Below, piece by piece: positions 17,201 through 26,488 of a DNA stretch of 63,813 bases; positions within the stretch are counted from its first letter, which is position 1, and every line of letters begins with the position of its first letter. The stretch is from Methylobacterium sp. BTF04 (GTDB lineage: Bacteria; Pseudomonadota; Alphaproteobacteria; Rhizobiales; Beijerinckiaceae). The DNA lies in contig NZ_JAAHTB010000025.1 of assembly GCF_010692745.1 (NCBI RefSeq), positions 1 to 63,813 of the forward strand, read 5' to 3'. The translations under genes and the position numbers were made by a program. Below the pieces are notes generated by a model. That model saw only the letters and a list, made by a program, of their open reading frames with translations. It made no database searches and was not told where the DNA came from.

Positions 17201-17686
17201 GGTCGGTCGTCCCCACGGCGTCTGGCGTCTGCGGTTTTCCCGGACGGTCGCCGGAGGTCACGACCCTAGCAGTGGGGCCACACGGCTCACCTTCGCCATT
17301 GGGGAGCCCACGTCCCGCCGGAGGAGGTAGCCCGTACGCCTTTCGCCGCTTTGCCCGCCGGCCCATCACGCGAAGAGGTGCGTTATCGGCGACCGGGCCG
17401 CCACCTAGGCTGATGGCCTCGTCGGCATGCGGTGCGCGCGTTCCGAAGCCCCGGCCGACCTGTGCGGCGCGGCGGATGACAGGTTTCGCGCGCCGCCAAA
17501 TGCTCACGACGAACCAAAAGCTCGCGGCGATCGGACCGGGCCCGTCGGGTCACGCCCAGGTCGCATGGCGCCTGAAGAGCGGGGCAGAATCGTGCTGAGT
17601 CGTAAGTCCTCGATGGGGCGCCGAGCATCGGCCCCGAATGCCGGCCGCGCCTTGCGTTCCCGCCGTCTCGACGCCGGTTCGCGCCG
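17201..17686. other. Divergent intergenic region between polymerase and flippase genes
   Basis: 486 bases with no supported gene. Small frames here are Arg/Pro-rich and differ on each strand. Its position between divergent polymerase and flippase genes means it should contain promoters in both directions, but I could not pick a convincing -35/-10 pair by eye. Confidence 0.45.
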
Positions 17687-19033
17687 ATGAGCACCCTGAC
17701 CATCCCGCGGGGGGTGATCCTCAGCGGAAGCGCCTGGACCATCGGCACCTACGCGGCGACGGTGATCCTGCGGTTCGGATCGAACGTCGTGCTGTCGCGG
17801 CTCATCGCCCCCGACATCTTCGGAATGGTCGTGGTCATCTCGGCGATTCGCACCGGGGCCGACCTTTTGTCCGACATCGGAATCGGCCAGAACATCGTCA
17901 ACAATCCCAACGGGGATCGGCCGGAATTCTACAACACGGCCTGGACCATGCAGTTTCTGAGAGGGCTGGTGCTGTTCGGGCTGTGCCTCCTCGTCGCCGG
18001 CCCGCTCGCGCGCCTCTACCACGTCCCGGAATCGGCGATTCAGTTCGGCGCGCTCACGCTGGCCCTGCTCGGCGCCACGTCGACCTCGATCTTCCTGCTG
18101 CAGAAGCAGCTGCGCCTCGCGACCCTGAACATGTTCGACTTCGTTCAGGACGTGATCGGCACCGCGGCGATGCTGTTGTTCGTGATCTGGAGCCCGACGA
18201 TCTGGTCGATCCTCCTCGGCAACACCGTCGGAGCGCTGGTGCGGGTCATCGGCAGCTTCCTGCTGCCGCAGGGCGGCAACCGGATGATTCTCGACCGGCG
18301 CTACATTGGCGAGATCTTCTCGTTCGGAAAGTGGATCTTCCTCTGGTCGCTGCTCGGCTTCCTGAGCATCAACTTCGACCGGCTGTATCTCGGCAGCGTC
18401 GCATCGCTCGGTCTGCTCGGCGTCTACGGGATCGCGCGGACGATGGCCGACCTTCCCGCGGCGCTGGCGGGGCGGCTCGGCCATTCTCTGGTGTTTCCCC
18501 TCGTTTCGGCGGCGGGCCAGATTTCGCACGAGCGGCTTCGCAAGGAGATCGGCCCGCTGCGTCTCGGGTTCCTGCTCGCGGCGGCGATCGGCATCGGCTG
18601 TGCCGCCGCGGGTGGCGACTTCGTCATCCGGGCGATCTACGATTCGCGCTACGCCCAAGCCGCATCGATGCTGCCGCTTCTGTTGCTCGGTGCCTGGGCG
18701 ACCATTCTCTGCACCACCAACGAATACGTCCTGATCGGCCGGGGCAAACCGCAATACGGAACCGCTGCGAGCAGTTTCAAGCTCGCCTACCTGGTGATCG
18801 GCCTGCCGCTGGCGTTTCAGTCCGGCGGCATGCTGGGGGCGATCCTGCTCCTCGTGACCGCCGATGTCGTGCGGTACGCCGTCCTGCTGTTCGTCCAGTT
18901 GCGGGCGGGGGTCAGCTTCGGCAGGCAGGATCTGCTCGCCACGCTGGCGCTGTTCGCGACGCTCCTGGCCCTGACGGCCCTGCGGGACGCGCTCTCCCTG
19001 GGGACGCCCTTCGACGGGCTATGGCACCTATGA
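17687..19033 (+). CDS. Oligosaccharide flippase (Wzx-like, MOP superfamily)
   Basis: 448 residues, about twelve membrane helices. The first segment (GVILSGSAWTIGTYAATVILRFGSNVVLSRLIAP) and the motif DIFGMVVVISAIRTGADLLSDIGIGQNIVNN are typical of RfbX/Wzx-type flippases of the polysaccharide transport family. It would flip lipid-linked repeat units to the periplasm for the polymerase. It overlaps the following glycosyltransferase by ATGA, so the two are co-translated. A longer frame covering the same DNA is a shadow in its 5' part. Confidence 0.9.
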   Translation: MSTLTIPRGVILSGSAWTIGTYAATVILRFGSNVVLSRLIAPDIFGMVVVISAIRTGADLLSDIGIGQNIVNNPNGDRPEFYNTAWTMQFLRGLVLFGLCLLVAGPLARLYHVPESAIQFGALTLALLGATSTSIFLLQKQLRLATLNMFDFVQDVIGTAAMLLFVIWSPTIWSILLGNTVGALVRVIGSFLLPQGGNRMILDRRYIGEIFSFGKWIFLWSLLGFLSINFDRLYLGSVASLGLLGVYGIARTMADLPAALAGRLGHSLVFPLVSAAGQISHERLRKEIGPLRLGFLLAAAIGIGCAAAGGDFVIRAIYDSRYAQAASMLPLLLLGAWATILCTTNEYVLIGRGKPQYGTAASSFKLAYLVIGLPLAFQSGGMLGAILLLVTADVVRYAVLLFVQLRAGVSFGRQDLLATLALFATLLALTALRDALSLGTPFDGLWHL

Positions 19034-20037
19034 CGACGGACGGCGCCGTATCGGCCCTCGCCCAGTCGGTCTCCCCCGGAATCGTCGTCATTGGCCGCAA
19101 CGAGGGCGAACGGCTGCGAACCTGCCTGAATGCGGTGTTCCCGTCGGCGGACAGGATCGTCTACGTCGATTCGGGCTCGACCGATGACAGTGTCGCCATC
19201 GCGACGCGCCTCGGCGTGTCGGTGCTCCATCTCGACATGGCGCAGCCCTTCAGCGCCGCACGGGCCAGAAACGAAGGCTTCGCCGCGTTGTGCCGCCTCG
19301 CGCCAGGTCTCACCCACGTGCAATTCCTGGATGGCGATTGCGAACTCGCCGTCGGCTGGCTCGCCACCGCGGTGGCGTTCCTCGCCGATGCGCCGACCGT
19401 CGCACTGGTCTGTGGCCGGCGGCGCGAACGGTTTCCCGACCGCTCGATCTTCAACCGGCTGTGCGATCTCGAATGGGACAGCGCGCCCGGCGAAACCCTG
19501 GAATGCGGCGGCGACTTCCTCGTCCGCGCCGATGCCTTCGCGGGGGTGGGCGGATTCGATGGCGGCCTCATCGCCGGCGAGGAGCCGGAACTGTGCGTGC
19601 GCCTGCGTGCGCGCGGCTGGACGATCTGGCGCATCGCGGACGAGATGGCGCTCCACGATGCGGCGATGACCCGCTTCTCCCAATGGTGGCGCCGCATGAT
19701 GCGCGGCGGACACGCCTTCGCGCAGGTCTCGCGATTTCATCGCCGGTCGGAATACGGGATCTGGCGGACCGCGATCCCGCGCGCGCTGTTCTGGGGCGCG
19801 GGCCTGCCGATGCTGGTACTGGCTGGCACTTTCCTGCATCCAGGCGCCGCGCTTCTCGCGCTGCTCTACCCGGCCCAGATCTGCCGGATCGCCCTGCGGC
19901 GTGGCGTCCGGCGGCCCGGTTCCTGGTCCTATGCCTGCTTCACCGTCATGGGAAAGGTGCCGGAACTCTGCGGCATGGCGATGTTCTACGGAAACTGGCT
20001 GCGGGGCCGATCCACCGGCCTGATCGAGTACAAGTGA
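19030..20037 (+). CDS. Glycosyltransferase family 2 (GT-A fold)
   Basis: 335 residues. The N-terminus has the GT2 pattern: GIVVIGRNEGERL, then VYVDSGSTDDSV (nucleotide binding) and the DXD-like FLDGDCE, then a later EEPELC acceptor motif. The C-terminal third has two hydrophobic segments (LFWGAGLPMLVLAGTFL, ALLALLYPAQI), so it is probably membrane-anchored. It adds one sugar to the repeat unit. The start chosen is the ATG overlapping the flippase stop; an in-frame ATG three codons earlier is possible. The 5' part of the longer open frame is not coding. Confidence 0.88.
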   Translation: MTTDGAVSALAQSVSPGIVVIGRNEGERLRTCLNAVFPSADRIVYVDSGSTDDSVAIATRLGVSVLHLDMAQPFSAARARNEGFAALCRLAPGLTHVQFLDGDCELAVGWLATAVAFLADAPTVALVCGRRRERFPDRSIFNRLCDLEWDSAPGETLECGGDFLVRADAFAGVGGFDGGLIAGEEPELCVRLRARGWTIWRIADEMALHDAAMTRFSQWWRRMMRGGHAFAQVSRFHRRSEYGIWRTAIPRALFWGAGLPMLVLAGTFLHPGAALLALLYPAQICRIALRRGVRRPGSWSYACFTVMGKVPELCGMAMFYGNWLRGRSTGLIEYK

Positions 20038-20119
20038 TCCGAGCCGTGGCGCCGCCCCGACTTTCGACCTGTGGCGCGAAGCCTATTCGGATAATTTTCA
20101 GCCTCGCATCTGTTGGCGC

Positions 20120-20139
20120 TATACTACATTCGATCGAAT
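20120..20139 (+). promoter_or_regulatory. Candidate -10 and palindromic operator upstream of the initiating transferase
   Basis: TATACT at 20120-20125 is a near-consensus -10. A perfect 12-bp palindrome ATTCGATCGAAT follows at 20128-20139, where a repressor could block transcription start. No good -35 is seen at the right distance. The gene start is at 20203. Confidence 0.4.
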
Positions 20140-20202
20140 TGTCCCGAAGGACCAACCGACCGAACGTCGGCCTTTGCAAGAGCTTTGCTGTCGAGGTCGG
20201 TC

Positions 20203-21615
20203 ATGAGTGGCGAGGTCATCGGACCGACGCGGAACGTCCCGGCGCGCCGGCGGCCTTGGGTGATTTCCTATGAATATCTCGGCACGCTCCTGGTCGTCCT
20301 CGACATGCTGGCGCTGTTCGCGGCCGCTCTGGTCAGCCTGACGAGCTCGACCCTGTTCACGGTGGCGGGCGTCGACGAACCCGGCGGATTCGCCGCCATC
20401 GCGGCGATCCCGATCGCACTGGCGATCCCGCTGCTGTCTCTCGCCGGCGCCTATCATCCCGACGCGGCGGCCAGGCCGGGCAGCGTCGGCCGCCACCTCG
20501 TCCCGATCTGGACCGGGGCGCTGATCTTTCTCTGGATTCTCGTCCATGGGCTCAAGATCGCGCACACGCTCGATTTGAGAGGGCTCGCGCTCTTCGCCGT
20601 GGCGGGACCGGGCCTCCTTCTGCTCCAGCGCTATGCCTGTTCCCGCGCGGCGCGGCGCGCGCTCGACATCGGACAAATCCGGTTTCGTCGCGTCTTCACC
20701 ATCACCGAATCCCAGGACAGCGGCGGCGAGGCGGGCCTCTTCGAGCAGCCGGATGCGGCGAGCGTCTGCTGGCTCAATCCCCTCGATGCGGGGAGCCGCG
20801 ATCGCCTGATCGCGCGGATCCGCGCCTCGGGGGCGGAGGAAATCCGCCTCGTCTGCCGCGGACGCTCTCTCGGCGAGTGCCGCGAGCTTCTCGACGCCCT
20901 GCGCAAGGTGCCGCTTCCCGTGCGTCTGGTCGCCGACCCGATCCAGGCTGAGTTGCTGAAATGCCCGATCACGCGGAGCGGCGGTTCCTTCGCGTTCGAG
21001 ATCCAGCGGCCCCCGCTCAACGCCGCGGAACGGGCTCTGAAGCGCTGCTTCGATTGCGTGATGGCGGTGATCATCGGGTTTCTACTCTTCCCGTTGCTGG
21101 CTTTCGTCGCAATCCTGATCCGGTTCACCTCACCGGGACCGGTCCTGTTCCGGCAGACCCGGAACGGCTTCAACGGGCACCCGTTCGAGATCTACAAATT
21201 CCGCACGATGACGGTGCAGGAGGATGGCGCCGCCGTGGTCCAGGCGCGACCGGGTGATTCGCGGATCACGCCGCTCGGGCGCTTCCTGCGGCGCAGCAGC
21301 ATCGACGAGCTGCCGCAGCTGATCAACGTCCTGAAGGGCGAGATGTCGTTGATCGGCCCCCGGCCCCACGCGATGATCCACGACCGGGATTTCTCGCTCC
21401 AGATCGCCGATTACGCCATGCGCCACCACGTCAAACCCGGCATCACCGGGTGGGCGCAGGTGAACGGGTTCCGCGGGGAGACGCGGACGGAAGAGGCGAT
21501 CGCCCGCCGCGTCGAGTTCGATCTGCGCTACATCGAACGCTGGAGCTTCTGGCTCGACCTCTGGATCATGGTGCAGACCGTCCGCGCCCTGATCGTCGCG
21601 AAGAACGCCTACTGA
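20203..21615 (+). CDS. Undecaprenyl-phosphate sugar-1-phosphate transferase (WcaJ-like)
   Basis: 470 residues. An N-terminal membrane block (LGTLLVVLDMLALFAAALVSL and following helices) and a nucleotide-fold linker precede the C-terminal bacterial sugar transferase domain. That domain opens KRCFDCVMAVIIGFLLFPLLA and contains SPGPVLFRQTR, YKFRTM, SIDELPQLINVLKGEMS, IGPRPH and KPGITGWAQVNG. It loads the first sugar-phosphate onto the lipid carrier and so commits the pathway. The ATG at 20203 was chosen because the frame upstream of it is unlike the family N-terminus and a GAGG-like site precedes it. Confidence 0.93.
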   Translation: MSGEVIGPTRNVPARRRPWVISYEYLGTLLVVLDMLALFAAALVSLTSSTLFTVAGVDEPGGFAAIAAIPIALAIPLLSLAGAYHPDAAARPGSVGRHLVPIWTGALIFLWILVHGLKIAHTLDLRGLALFAVAGPGLLLLQRYACSRAARRALDIGQIRFRRVFTITESQDSGGEAGLFEQPDAASVCWLNPLDAGSRDRLIARIRASGAEEIRLVCRGRSLGECRELLDALRKVPLPVRLVADPIQAELLKCPITRSGGSFAFEIQRPPLNAAERALKRCFDCVMAVIIGFLLFPLLAFVAILIRFTSPGPVLFRQTRNGFNGHPFEIYKFRTMTVQEDGAAVVQARPGDSRITPLGRFLRRSSIDELPQLINVLKGEMSLIGPRPHAMIHDRDFSLQIADYAMRHHVKPGITGWAQVNGFRGETRTEEAIARRVEFDLRYIERWSFWLDLWIMVQTVRALIVAKNAY

Positions 21616-21691
21616 TACCGGCTCACTTCGCGCCAAGCATGGCCAACGCCGGCCGGCCGCGCGACGGCACGATTCCGATCACACCGCGCAC

Positions 21692-22216
21692 ATGAGGGAT
21701 GCCGCCATGGTGACACCGGCCGAATTGCGGAAAGCCTGCGCGGCCTTCGGGACCGGGGTGACCGTCGTGACCACCCGCGAGGCCGATCGCGACTACGGCA
21801 TGACCGTCAATGCCTTCCTGTCGCTCTCCCTCGATCCTCCGTTGATCGGCATCTGCATCGGGCTGCGCGCCCGGATGCTCACGCGGATTCAGGCGACGGG
21901 GCGCTTCGCCGTCAGCGTTCTATCGGACGACATGGCCGATCTGGCGTGGCACTTCGCCGGCCGCGGCAGCGGTGCCACCGTGCCGGCCTTCGATGACGTC
22001 GCCGGCTTGCCCATCGTTCGCGGAGCGCAGGCCCATTTCGTCACCCGCCTGCACGCGACAATCCCGGTCGGCGATCACCTCCTGTTCGTCGGCGCCGTCG
22101 AGACCGCGAGCCGGACTGCCGACAATCGCCCGCTGATGTTCCACAATGCGGCGTTCGGCGCGCTCATCGCACCCGATGCGAAAGAAGGCGCCGCACCACT
22201 CCGCGCAGTCGGATAG
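21692..22216 (+). CDS. Flavin reductase-like domain protein
   Basis: 174 residues. It reads as the FMN-binding split-barrel flavin reductase family: LRKACAAFGTGVTVVTT, GMTVNAFLSLSLDPPLIGICIG, RFAVSVLSDD and a late GDHLLFVGAVE. Such proteins supply reduced FMN to a partner monooxygenase. A possible partner within reach is the luciferase-like monooxygenase domain of the NRPS (about 8 kb away), but no direct link is shown. An ATG at 21707 is an alternative start. It lies 76 bp after the transferase gene and may be co-transcribed with it. Confidence 0.87.
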   Translation: MRDAAMVTPAELRKACAAFGTGVTVVTTREADRDYGMTVNAFLSLSLDPPLIGICIGLRARMLTRIQATGRFAVSVLSDDMADLAWHFAGRGSGATVPAFDDVAGLPIVRGAQAHFVTRLHATIPVGDHLLFVGAVETASRTADNRPLMFHNAAFGALIAPDAKEGAAPLRAVG

Positions 22217-22357
22217 CGGCGACGGGACGCCGGCTTCCGACACCGGGAGGCTGGGTCCGTCCTCGACATGTGGGATTACAGCGTTGGGCGGACATCCGGC
22301 GCGAGAGGCGTCGCGCTTCAGCGATGTCGTGTCGATAGCACCATAACATGATCGGCC

Positions 22358-22377
22358 GGGTGCCGTTATAGGCACCC
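22358..22377. terminator. Hairpin between convergent genes
   Basis: A perfect 7-bp stem GGGTGCC / GGCACCC with loop GTTATA sits between the converging flavin reductase and LuxR-type genes. There is no strong T run, so terminator function in either direction is tentative. Confidence 0.45.
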
Positions 22378-22426
22378 CGCCGAGGCCGAAATCATACATA
22401 GCGGTCGGATAGATTTCGGATCGATA

Positions 22427-23275
22427 CTAGTCATTGATAAAGTACTTGTTGGTCAAATAGGCGACTTCGGTCCGGTTTTTTGCCTTGAGCTTCTTCATGA
22501 TGTTGCGGACATGAACCTTGACCGTGCTTTCGCACATGTTGAGTTCATAGGCGATGATCTTGTTCGGAGTTCCCCGCCGGAGCGCGCGTGCGACGCTCAA
22601 CTGCCGGGGCGAGAAGATATCGTCGTCCCCCTTGGCGACCTGCGGTTCGCTCGGAAGGGTGGTGAGGGCGCTCAGCATGCAGGCCGCGGGCACGTAGACG
22701 CCGCCAGCCCGGACCAGACGAATGGCCTGGACCGCAACGTCGAGCGAACTGCTCGTCGGGATGTACCCCTTCACGCCGAGCTGGAGAATCTTGACGACGT
22801 AAGCAGCGGTCTCGTTGTCCGACATCACGATGATCGGAAGATCGTAGTTCCAGCTGCGGACCTCGTCCAATTCGCGGCTCAAGGCCGCCACCTCCGCATC
22901 GGCAGTCCACCCGCCGGGTGTGCAGAGCAGGAGGAGACCGGCGGACTTTCGCGCGGCCTTGTGCTTCCACTCGTGGAGGCTCGCATACATCTCGAATGCC
23001 GAGCCTTCGTCGGCGATGCGGAGCGACGACAGCAAGCATCGCCCGATCAGCGGGCGGCTATCGATGAGAAAAATTGCCCCCCCGGAGCTGGGAAGGACGA
23101 TGGCGTCCTCGGCGCTCGGCAAGCTCGGCTTTTGGCCGTTCGACGTCCTGCAATCGATCGAGTAATCGAGCGGCGATTGGCTCGGATCGTCGTACTGATG
23201 GCGGACATCTACGTTATTCATGGGAGCATACTCTGCTGAATGCGAAGTAAAATCCGTCAACCCGAGTTTATGCAT
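22427..23275 (-). CDS. LuxR-family regulator with degenerate receiver (CsgD/VpsT-like)
   Basis: Up to 282 residues. A receiver-like domain spans about residues 65-190 (GAIFLIDSRPLIGRC to GGVYVPA). The usual phospho-Asp strand reads LLLLCTP and the conserved Lys position reads GYIPTSS, so the standard phosphorelay residues are absent. The C-terminal LuxR HTH is intact (FSPRQLSVARALRRGTPNKIIAYELNMCESTVKVHVRNIMKKL). CsgD and VpsT, which control biofilm matrix genes, share this pattern, so it is a good candidate regulator of the surrounding exopolysaccharide or secretion genes (inference). The ATG at 23275 lacks a clear ribosome site; an internal ATG at 23221 is possible. Confidence 0.82.
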   Translation of the reverse strand: MHKLGLTDFTSHSAEYAPMNNVDVRHQYDDPSQSPLDYSIDCRTSNGQKPSLPSAEDAIVLPSSGGAIFLIDSRPLIGRCLLSSLRIADEGSAFEMYASLHEWKHKAARKSAGLLLLCTPGGWTADAEVAALSRELDEVRSWNYDLPIIVMSDNETAAYVVKILQLGVKGYIPTSSSLDVAVQAIRLVRAGGVYVPAACMLSALTTLPSEPQVAKGDDDIFSPRQLSVARALRRGTPNKIIAYELNMCESTVKVHVRNIMKKLKAKNRTEVAYLTNKYFIND

Positions 23276-23817
23276 GAGTTTTTATGATTGCACTGGAGCG
23301 AAACATGCTCAAATGCAGGCGCCGCCCACGACGTCTTGAAACTTGATTAACAGAAAATTAATCATCTTGTAAACTGCAATTTTTACCGCCTTTGGGGTAT
23401 CCGCAGTATTCGGTGAAATTCAATTCTCTGTCGATTTTGTTGCTGCGGCGAGAGAGTCGCAACGAACATTTGATGTTTTTGCAAGCTGAGCCGATACCGG
23501 CGTTCAACCTTGCGAACAGAGAATAAAAACTTATCGAACATCTATGCAGACGCTCGATCGTCTATGCCAAGCTTCGAAATGGTGATGCGTGAATGTCCTT
23601 CGGGCTGTGGCCGAAGCCTCGTCCGGATCGGCTCAAAGCGGTGTCGCCCGCATCCCTCCGACGCCGACCATCGCGGGAAAACTGCCTTGCCGCCGCCGCT
23701 GCATGTCGGTTCTGATCTACTCCTTTTTGGTATGACCGAAGACTAGAATTTACCGGTCGGCGCTCCGCGTCGCGCCAATACAGTGATCGCCGTCGCCACG
23801 GGGATCGGAGGGCAGCG
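23276..23817. other. AT-rich divergent intergenic region
   Basis: 542 bases between the LuxR-type regulator and the rightward GT25 gene. Bases ~23280-23540 are clearly AT-richer than the rest of the window and probably contain the regulator's promoter. A small frame at 23510-23746 is not convincing as a gene. No repeat or terminator is recognised. Confidence 0.45.
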
Positions 23818-24555
23818 ATGCTGGAGCGTTTCGGAAGCGTCGTCGTCGTCAACCTGCGTGATCGCACCGACCGCCGCCGCGAGACGCAGCGCGAGCTGAC
23901 CCGCATCGGGCATGCGCACACCGCGACGTTCTTCGACGCGATTCGGCCCTCGATTCCGGCGGGGTTCGGCTCCCCGGGCGAGTATGGATGCTATCTCAGC
24001 CACCTCGCGGTATGGCGAGCCGCGGTCGACACGGGCTCGGTCCTCGTTCTCGAGGACGATATCGCCTTCGCACCGGATTTCACGGAACGCTCCGGCCTGA
24101 TCGACGCGCTGCCGCCCGATTGGGACGTGTTCTATGCCGGCCACATGCAGCTCCCGGAGTTGAAGCGGACCTGGAGCGACACCGGGCTCGTGCGGATCGA
24201 TTCGTCCGTGGAGTTCATCGGTCTGCATTGCTACGGAATCAGCGCCCGGGCGCTTCCCGCGCTCGTAGCCGCCGCCGAGGAGTTCCTGTCCCGGCCGCAC
24301 GGGCACCCCGCGGGCGGACGCATGCCGGTCGACGGCGCGCTGAACATCGCGCGGCGGCAACTCGGGCTCACGACCTATGCGGCCATGCCGCCGCTCGCCC
24401 ACCAGCGCGCCTCCCGCACCGATATCGGGCGGCTTAAATGGTTCGACCGCGCTGCGGCTTTCACCGGCCCGATCGGCACCGCACGCCGCCTGAAGAACGA
24501 GCTTCGCCGGACGGGCCGCGCGATACGCCATGCCTTGGATCACGTGCGGGGCTGA
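23818..24555 (+). CDS. Glycosyltransferase family 25 (LPS-type)
   Basis: 245 residues. It has the GT25 opening VVVVNLRDRTDRRRE, then GCYLSHLAVWR and the metal/nucleotide motif VLVLEDDIAF, then FIGLHCYGIS and a late VDGALN. GT25 enzymes add galactose or related sugars in LPS or exopolysaccharide synthesis. It is 25 bp upstream of the acyltransferase gene on the same strand, so they are likely co-expressed. Sugar specificity cannot be read. Confidence 0.88.
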   Translation: MLERFGSVVVVNLRDRTDRRRETQRELTRIGHAHTATFFDAIRPSIPAGFGSPGEYGCYLSHLAVWRAAVDTGSVLVLEDDIAFAPDFTERSGLIDALPPDWDVFYAGHMQLPELKRTWSDTGLVRIDSSVEFIGLHCYGISARALPALVAAAEEFLSRPHGHPAGGRMPVDGALNIARRQLGLTTYAAMPPLAHQRASRTDIGRLKWFDRAAAFTGPIGTARRLKNELRRTGRAIRHALDHVRG

Positions 24556-24580
24556 CGACCACTGACGAGAGGGGGTTCCG

Positions 24581-25660
24581 TTGTCCGAAGCCGCGTATCC
24601 ACGCCCCGTTTTCGACGGCGAAGTCCACTCCCTCCAGTTCCTGAGATTCGCGGCCGCCCTGATGGTGGTGGTATTCCATGCCGGCTTTGCGGCACGGCAA
24701 TACGGTTTCCTCGGTCCCGCCTACGACGGCGTGTTGAACGCCTCCGAGATCGGGAAGAGTGGTGTGCACATCTTCTTCGTCATCAGCGGCTTCATCATGG
24801 TCTACGCGACGCGACGGTCGGAGCGCGACTGGCGAGCGGCCGGAACGTTTTTCTACCGCCGCTTTGCCCGGATCTATCCGATCTACTGGATCTATTGCGG
24901 GCTCTATGCGGTCTTCCATGCTTCGGTGCTGCGCCCCTACGACCTCGATGCCGGGAAGGTGATGGAGGCGGTCCTCCTGATCCCCGGCTCATCGTCGGCG
25001 ATCATCGGTCCGGGCTGGACCCTGTCGTACGAAGTCTATTTCTACGTCTGCTTCGCGGCCTGCATTCCACTTGGCGCCCGCGCCTCGCTCAAAGTGCTGA
25101 CCGTATCGATGCTGGCGGCAATGCTCCTCGGCGGCCTGATCGAAGGCGAAGGACCGGTCTCCCAGGTGCTCACCAGCACGCTGCTGATCGAGTTTCTGGC
25201 GGGCGTCTGGATCGCGGTCTTCGTGGCGACCGATCGCCCGTTTCCCGCGCTGCTTCCGCCTGTGGCACTCACGGCCGGGATCGTGGGCCTGGTGGCACCG
25301 GCCATCGTCGACGTCGCGCAGATCCCGACGGTGATCCTCTGGGGCGTGCCCAGCGCTCTGCTCGTCCTCGGCTTGGCAGTCCAGGAACGCCAGCAGCGCA
25401 CCCCAGGGTTCGTGCGGCGGCTATCGTCCCTCGGCAACGCCTCGTACTCCCTGTACCTGCTCCACAATTTGATCCTCGACGGGGTCTTCGTCGCCCTCGT
25501 CGCGGCGGGCACCCCGCACCGGTTCGGCTGGGCCTGGACCGTGCTGGCCGTGGCCTGCTGCTGCGCCGTATCGGGCTACGCCTACCGTTGGATCGAGCAC
25601 CCGCTGCATGGCGCGCTGATCCAATCCCGGCGCCTGCCCACCCGCGTCACGGCCATCTGA
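24581..25660 (+). CDS. Acyltransferase 3 family membrane protein (ExoZ/OafA-like)
   Basis: 359 residues with about ten membrane helices. The family signature is at the start (HSLQFLRFAAALMVVVFHAG, with the catalytic His) and in GVHIFFVISGFIMVYAT, followed by RRFARIYPIYW. These proteins acetylate or otherwise acylate sugars of exopolysaccharides or O-antigens at the membrane. The start is TTG: GAGGGGG lies about six bases before it and no in-frame ATG occurs before the conserved region. It follows the GT25 gene directly. Confidence 0.88.
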   Translation: MSEAAYPRPVFDGEVHSLQFLRFAAALMVVVFHAGFAARQYGFLGPAYDGVLNASEIGKSGVHIFFVISGFIMVYATRRSERDWRAAGTFFYRRFARIYPIYWIYCGLYAVFHASVLRPYDLDAGKVMEAVLLIPGSSSAIIGPGWTLSYEVYFYVCFAACIPLGARASLKVLTVSMLAAMLLGGLIEGEGPVSQVLTSTLLIEFLAGVWIAVFVATDRPFPALLPPVALTAGIVGLVAPAIVDVAQIPTVILWGVPSALLVLGLAVQERQQRTPGFVRRLSSLGNASYSLYLLHNLILDGVFVALVAAGTPHRFGWAWTVLAVACCCAVSGYAYRWIEHPLHGALIQSRRLPTRVTAI

Positions 25661-25700
25661 GCGGCACGGCTGCGACGCGGCCGTTGCCGCATTCTGCGCG

Positions 25701-25916
25701 TCAAAGCGCCAAACGCTTCCGCAGGACGCCGCTGTTACTACGCACGACGAACTCCCAGCCCGCGCTCATTCCCTCCAGCTCACCGCCCCGGCGCATTGCC
25801 TCGATTTCGACGGCGGCCTGCACCACCGCCTGATCGATGTCGTCCGCCACGACGCCTTCCTCGTCGCGGATCATCTCCAAGCCGTTCTGAAGATCGAAAA
25901 AATAGCGCGCTGGCAC
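25701..25916 (-). CDS. DUF6894-type small protein
   Basis: 71 residues from a GTG start. The opening PARYFFDLQNG, then DEEGVVADDIDQAVVQAA, match my recollection of the DUF6894 pattern (RYFFDxxxG...DxxGxxxxDxxxA), short proteins found in many copies in Methylobacterium and related Rhizobiales. Function unknown. It stands alone, convergent with the acyltransferase gene, and shows no sign of membrane or export signals. Confidence 0.7.
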   Translation of the reverse strand: MPARYFFDLQNGLEMIRDEEGVVADDIDQAVVQAAVEIEAMRRGGELEGMSAGWEFVVRSNSGVLRKRLAL

Positions 25917-26488
25917 GTTGGCCTCCAGGCTTTGACGCCATTCCTGATGAGTCCCGATATTTCTGCGTATTCGCCAATCCGCACGCCAGCAAGATCAGTC
26001 TCTGGACTTAATCCGAGAGTATGGCGGCGTCGATGACGCGCGATCCGCAGACCCGGGCCGGCAACCTGCGCACATCCAATATCGATTCGGGATTACCAGC
26101 CGATCTTAATCCGTATCTTTTGAGGGTCATCTCCAAAAGGACAGCCCCTTATCAAGCTCAACTTCGCAAATTATCAAATAATAAAAAACAGAAAATAATA
26201 TAAACCCGATCGCCAGCGCCGTTCGACCACCTCATCGCCAGCGTTCCGAATCGATCGGACGGCGCGCAAACCACGCCACGATGGCCAACCCCGATCCATG
26301 ACGGTGGAGATCGCGTCGCGCGCACCATTGAGCACGGCTCGGGCTTGTAGCTGAGACTCACCACGCCCGGAATCGGCTTGCTTTGAACCAGCCGGAGAAG
26401 CGGGCCTGCGGCCCAACGCGCGGCGCAATCCGCACCGTGCCCGGAACGGCCGGCCTTCGCCTACCGGATCGGGTCGGATACGTCGGGG
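25917..26488. other. Intergenic region, partly AT-rich
   Basis: 572 bases without a supported gene. It is upstream of the small DUF6894 gene and downstream of the copolymerase gene, both leftward. Bases ~26090-26205 are strikingly AT-rich (AATAATAAAAAACAG-type tracts) against the GC-rich surroundings. This could hold a promoter or be a remnant of inserted DNA. No inverted-repeat ends or transposase fragments are seen. Confidence 0.4.

Noticed and set aside
17638..20037. A single 799-codon rightward protein
   Set aside because: The first ~460 codons are an out-of-frame shadow of the flippase; only the part from 19030 is the GT2 gene.
25917..26488. AT-rich tract as an insertion sequence remnant
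   Set aside because: No terminal inverted repeats, target duplications or transposase fragments could be seen.
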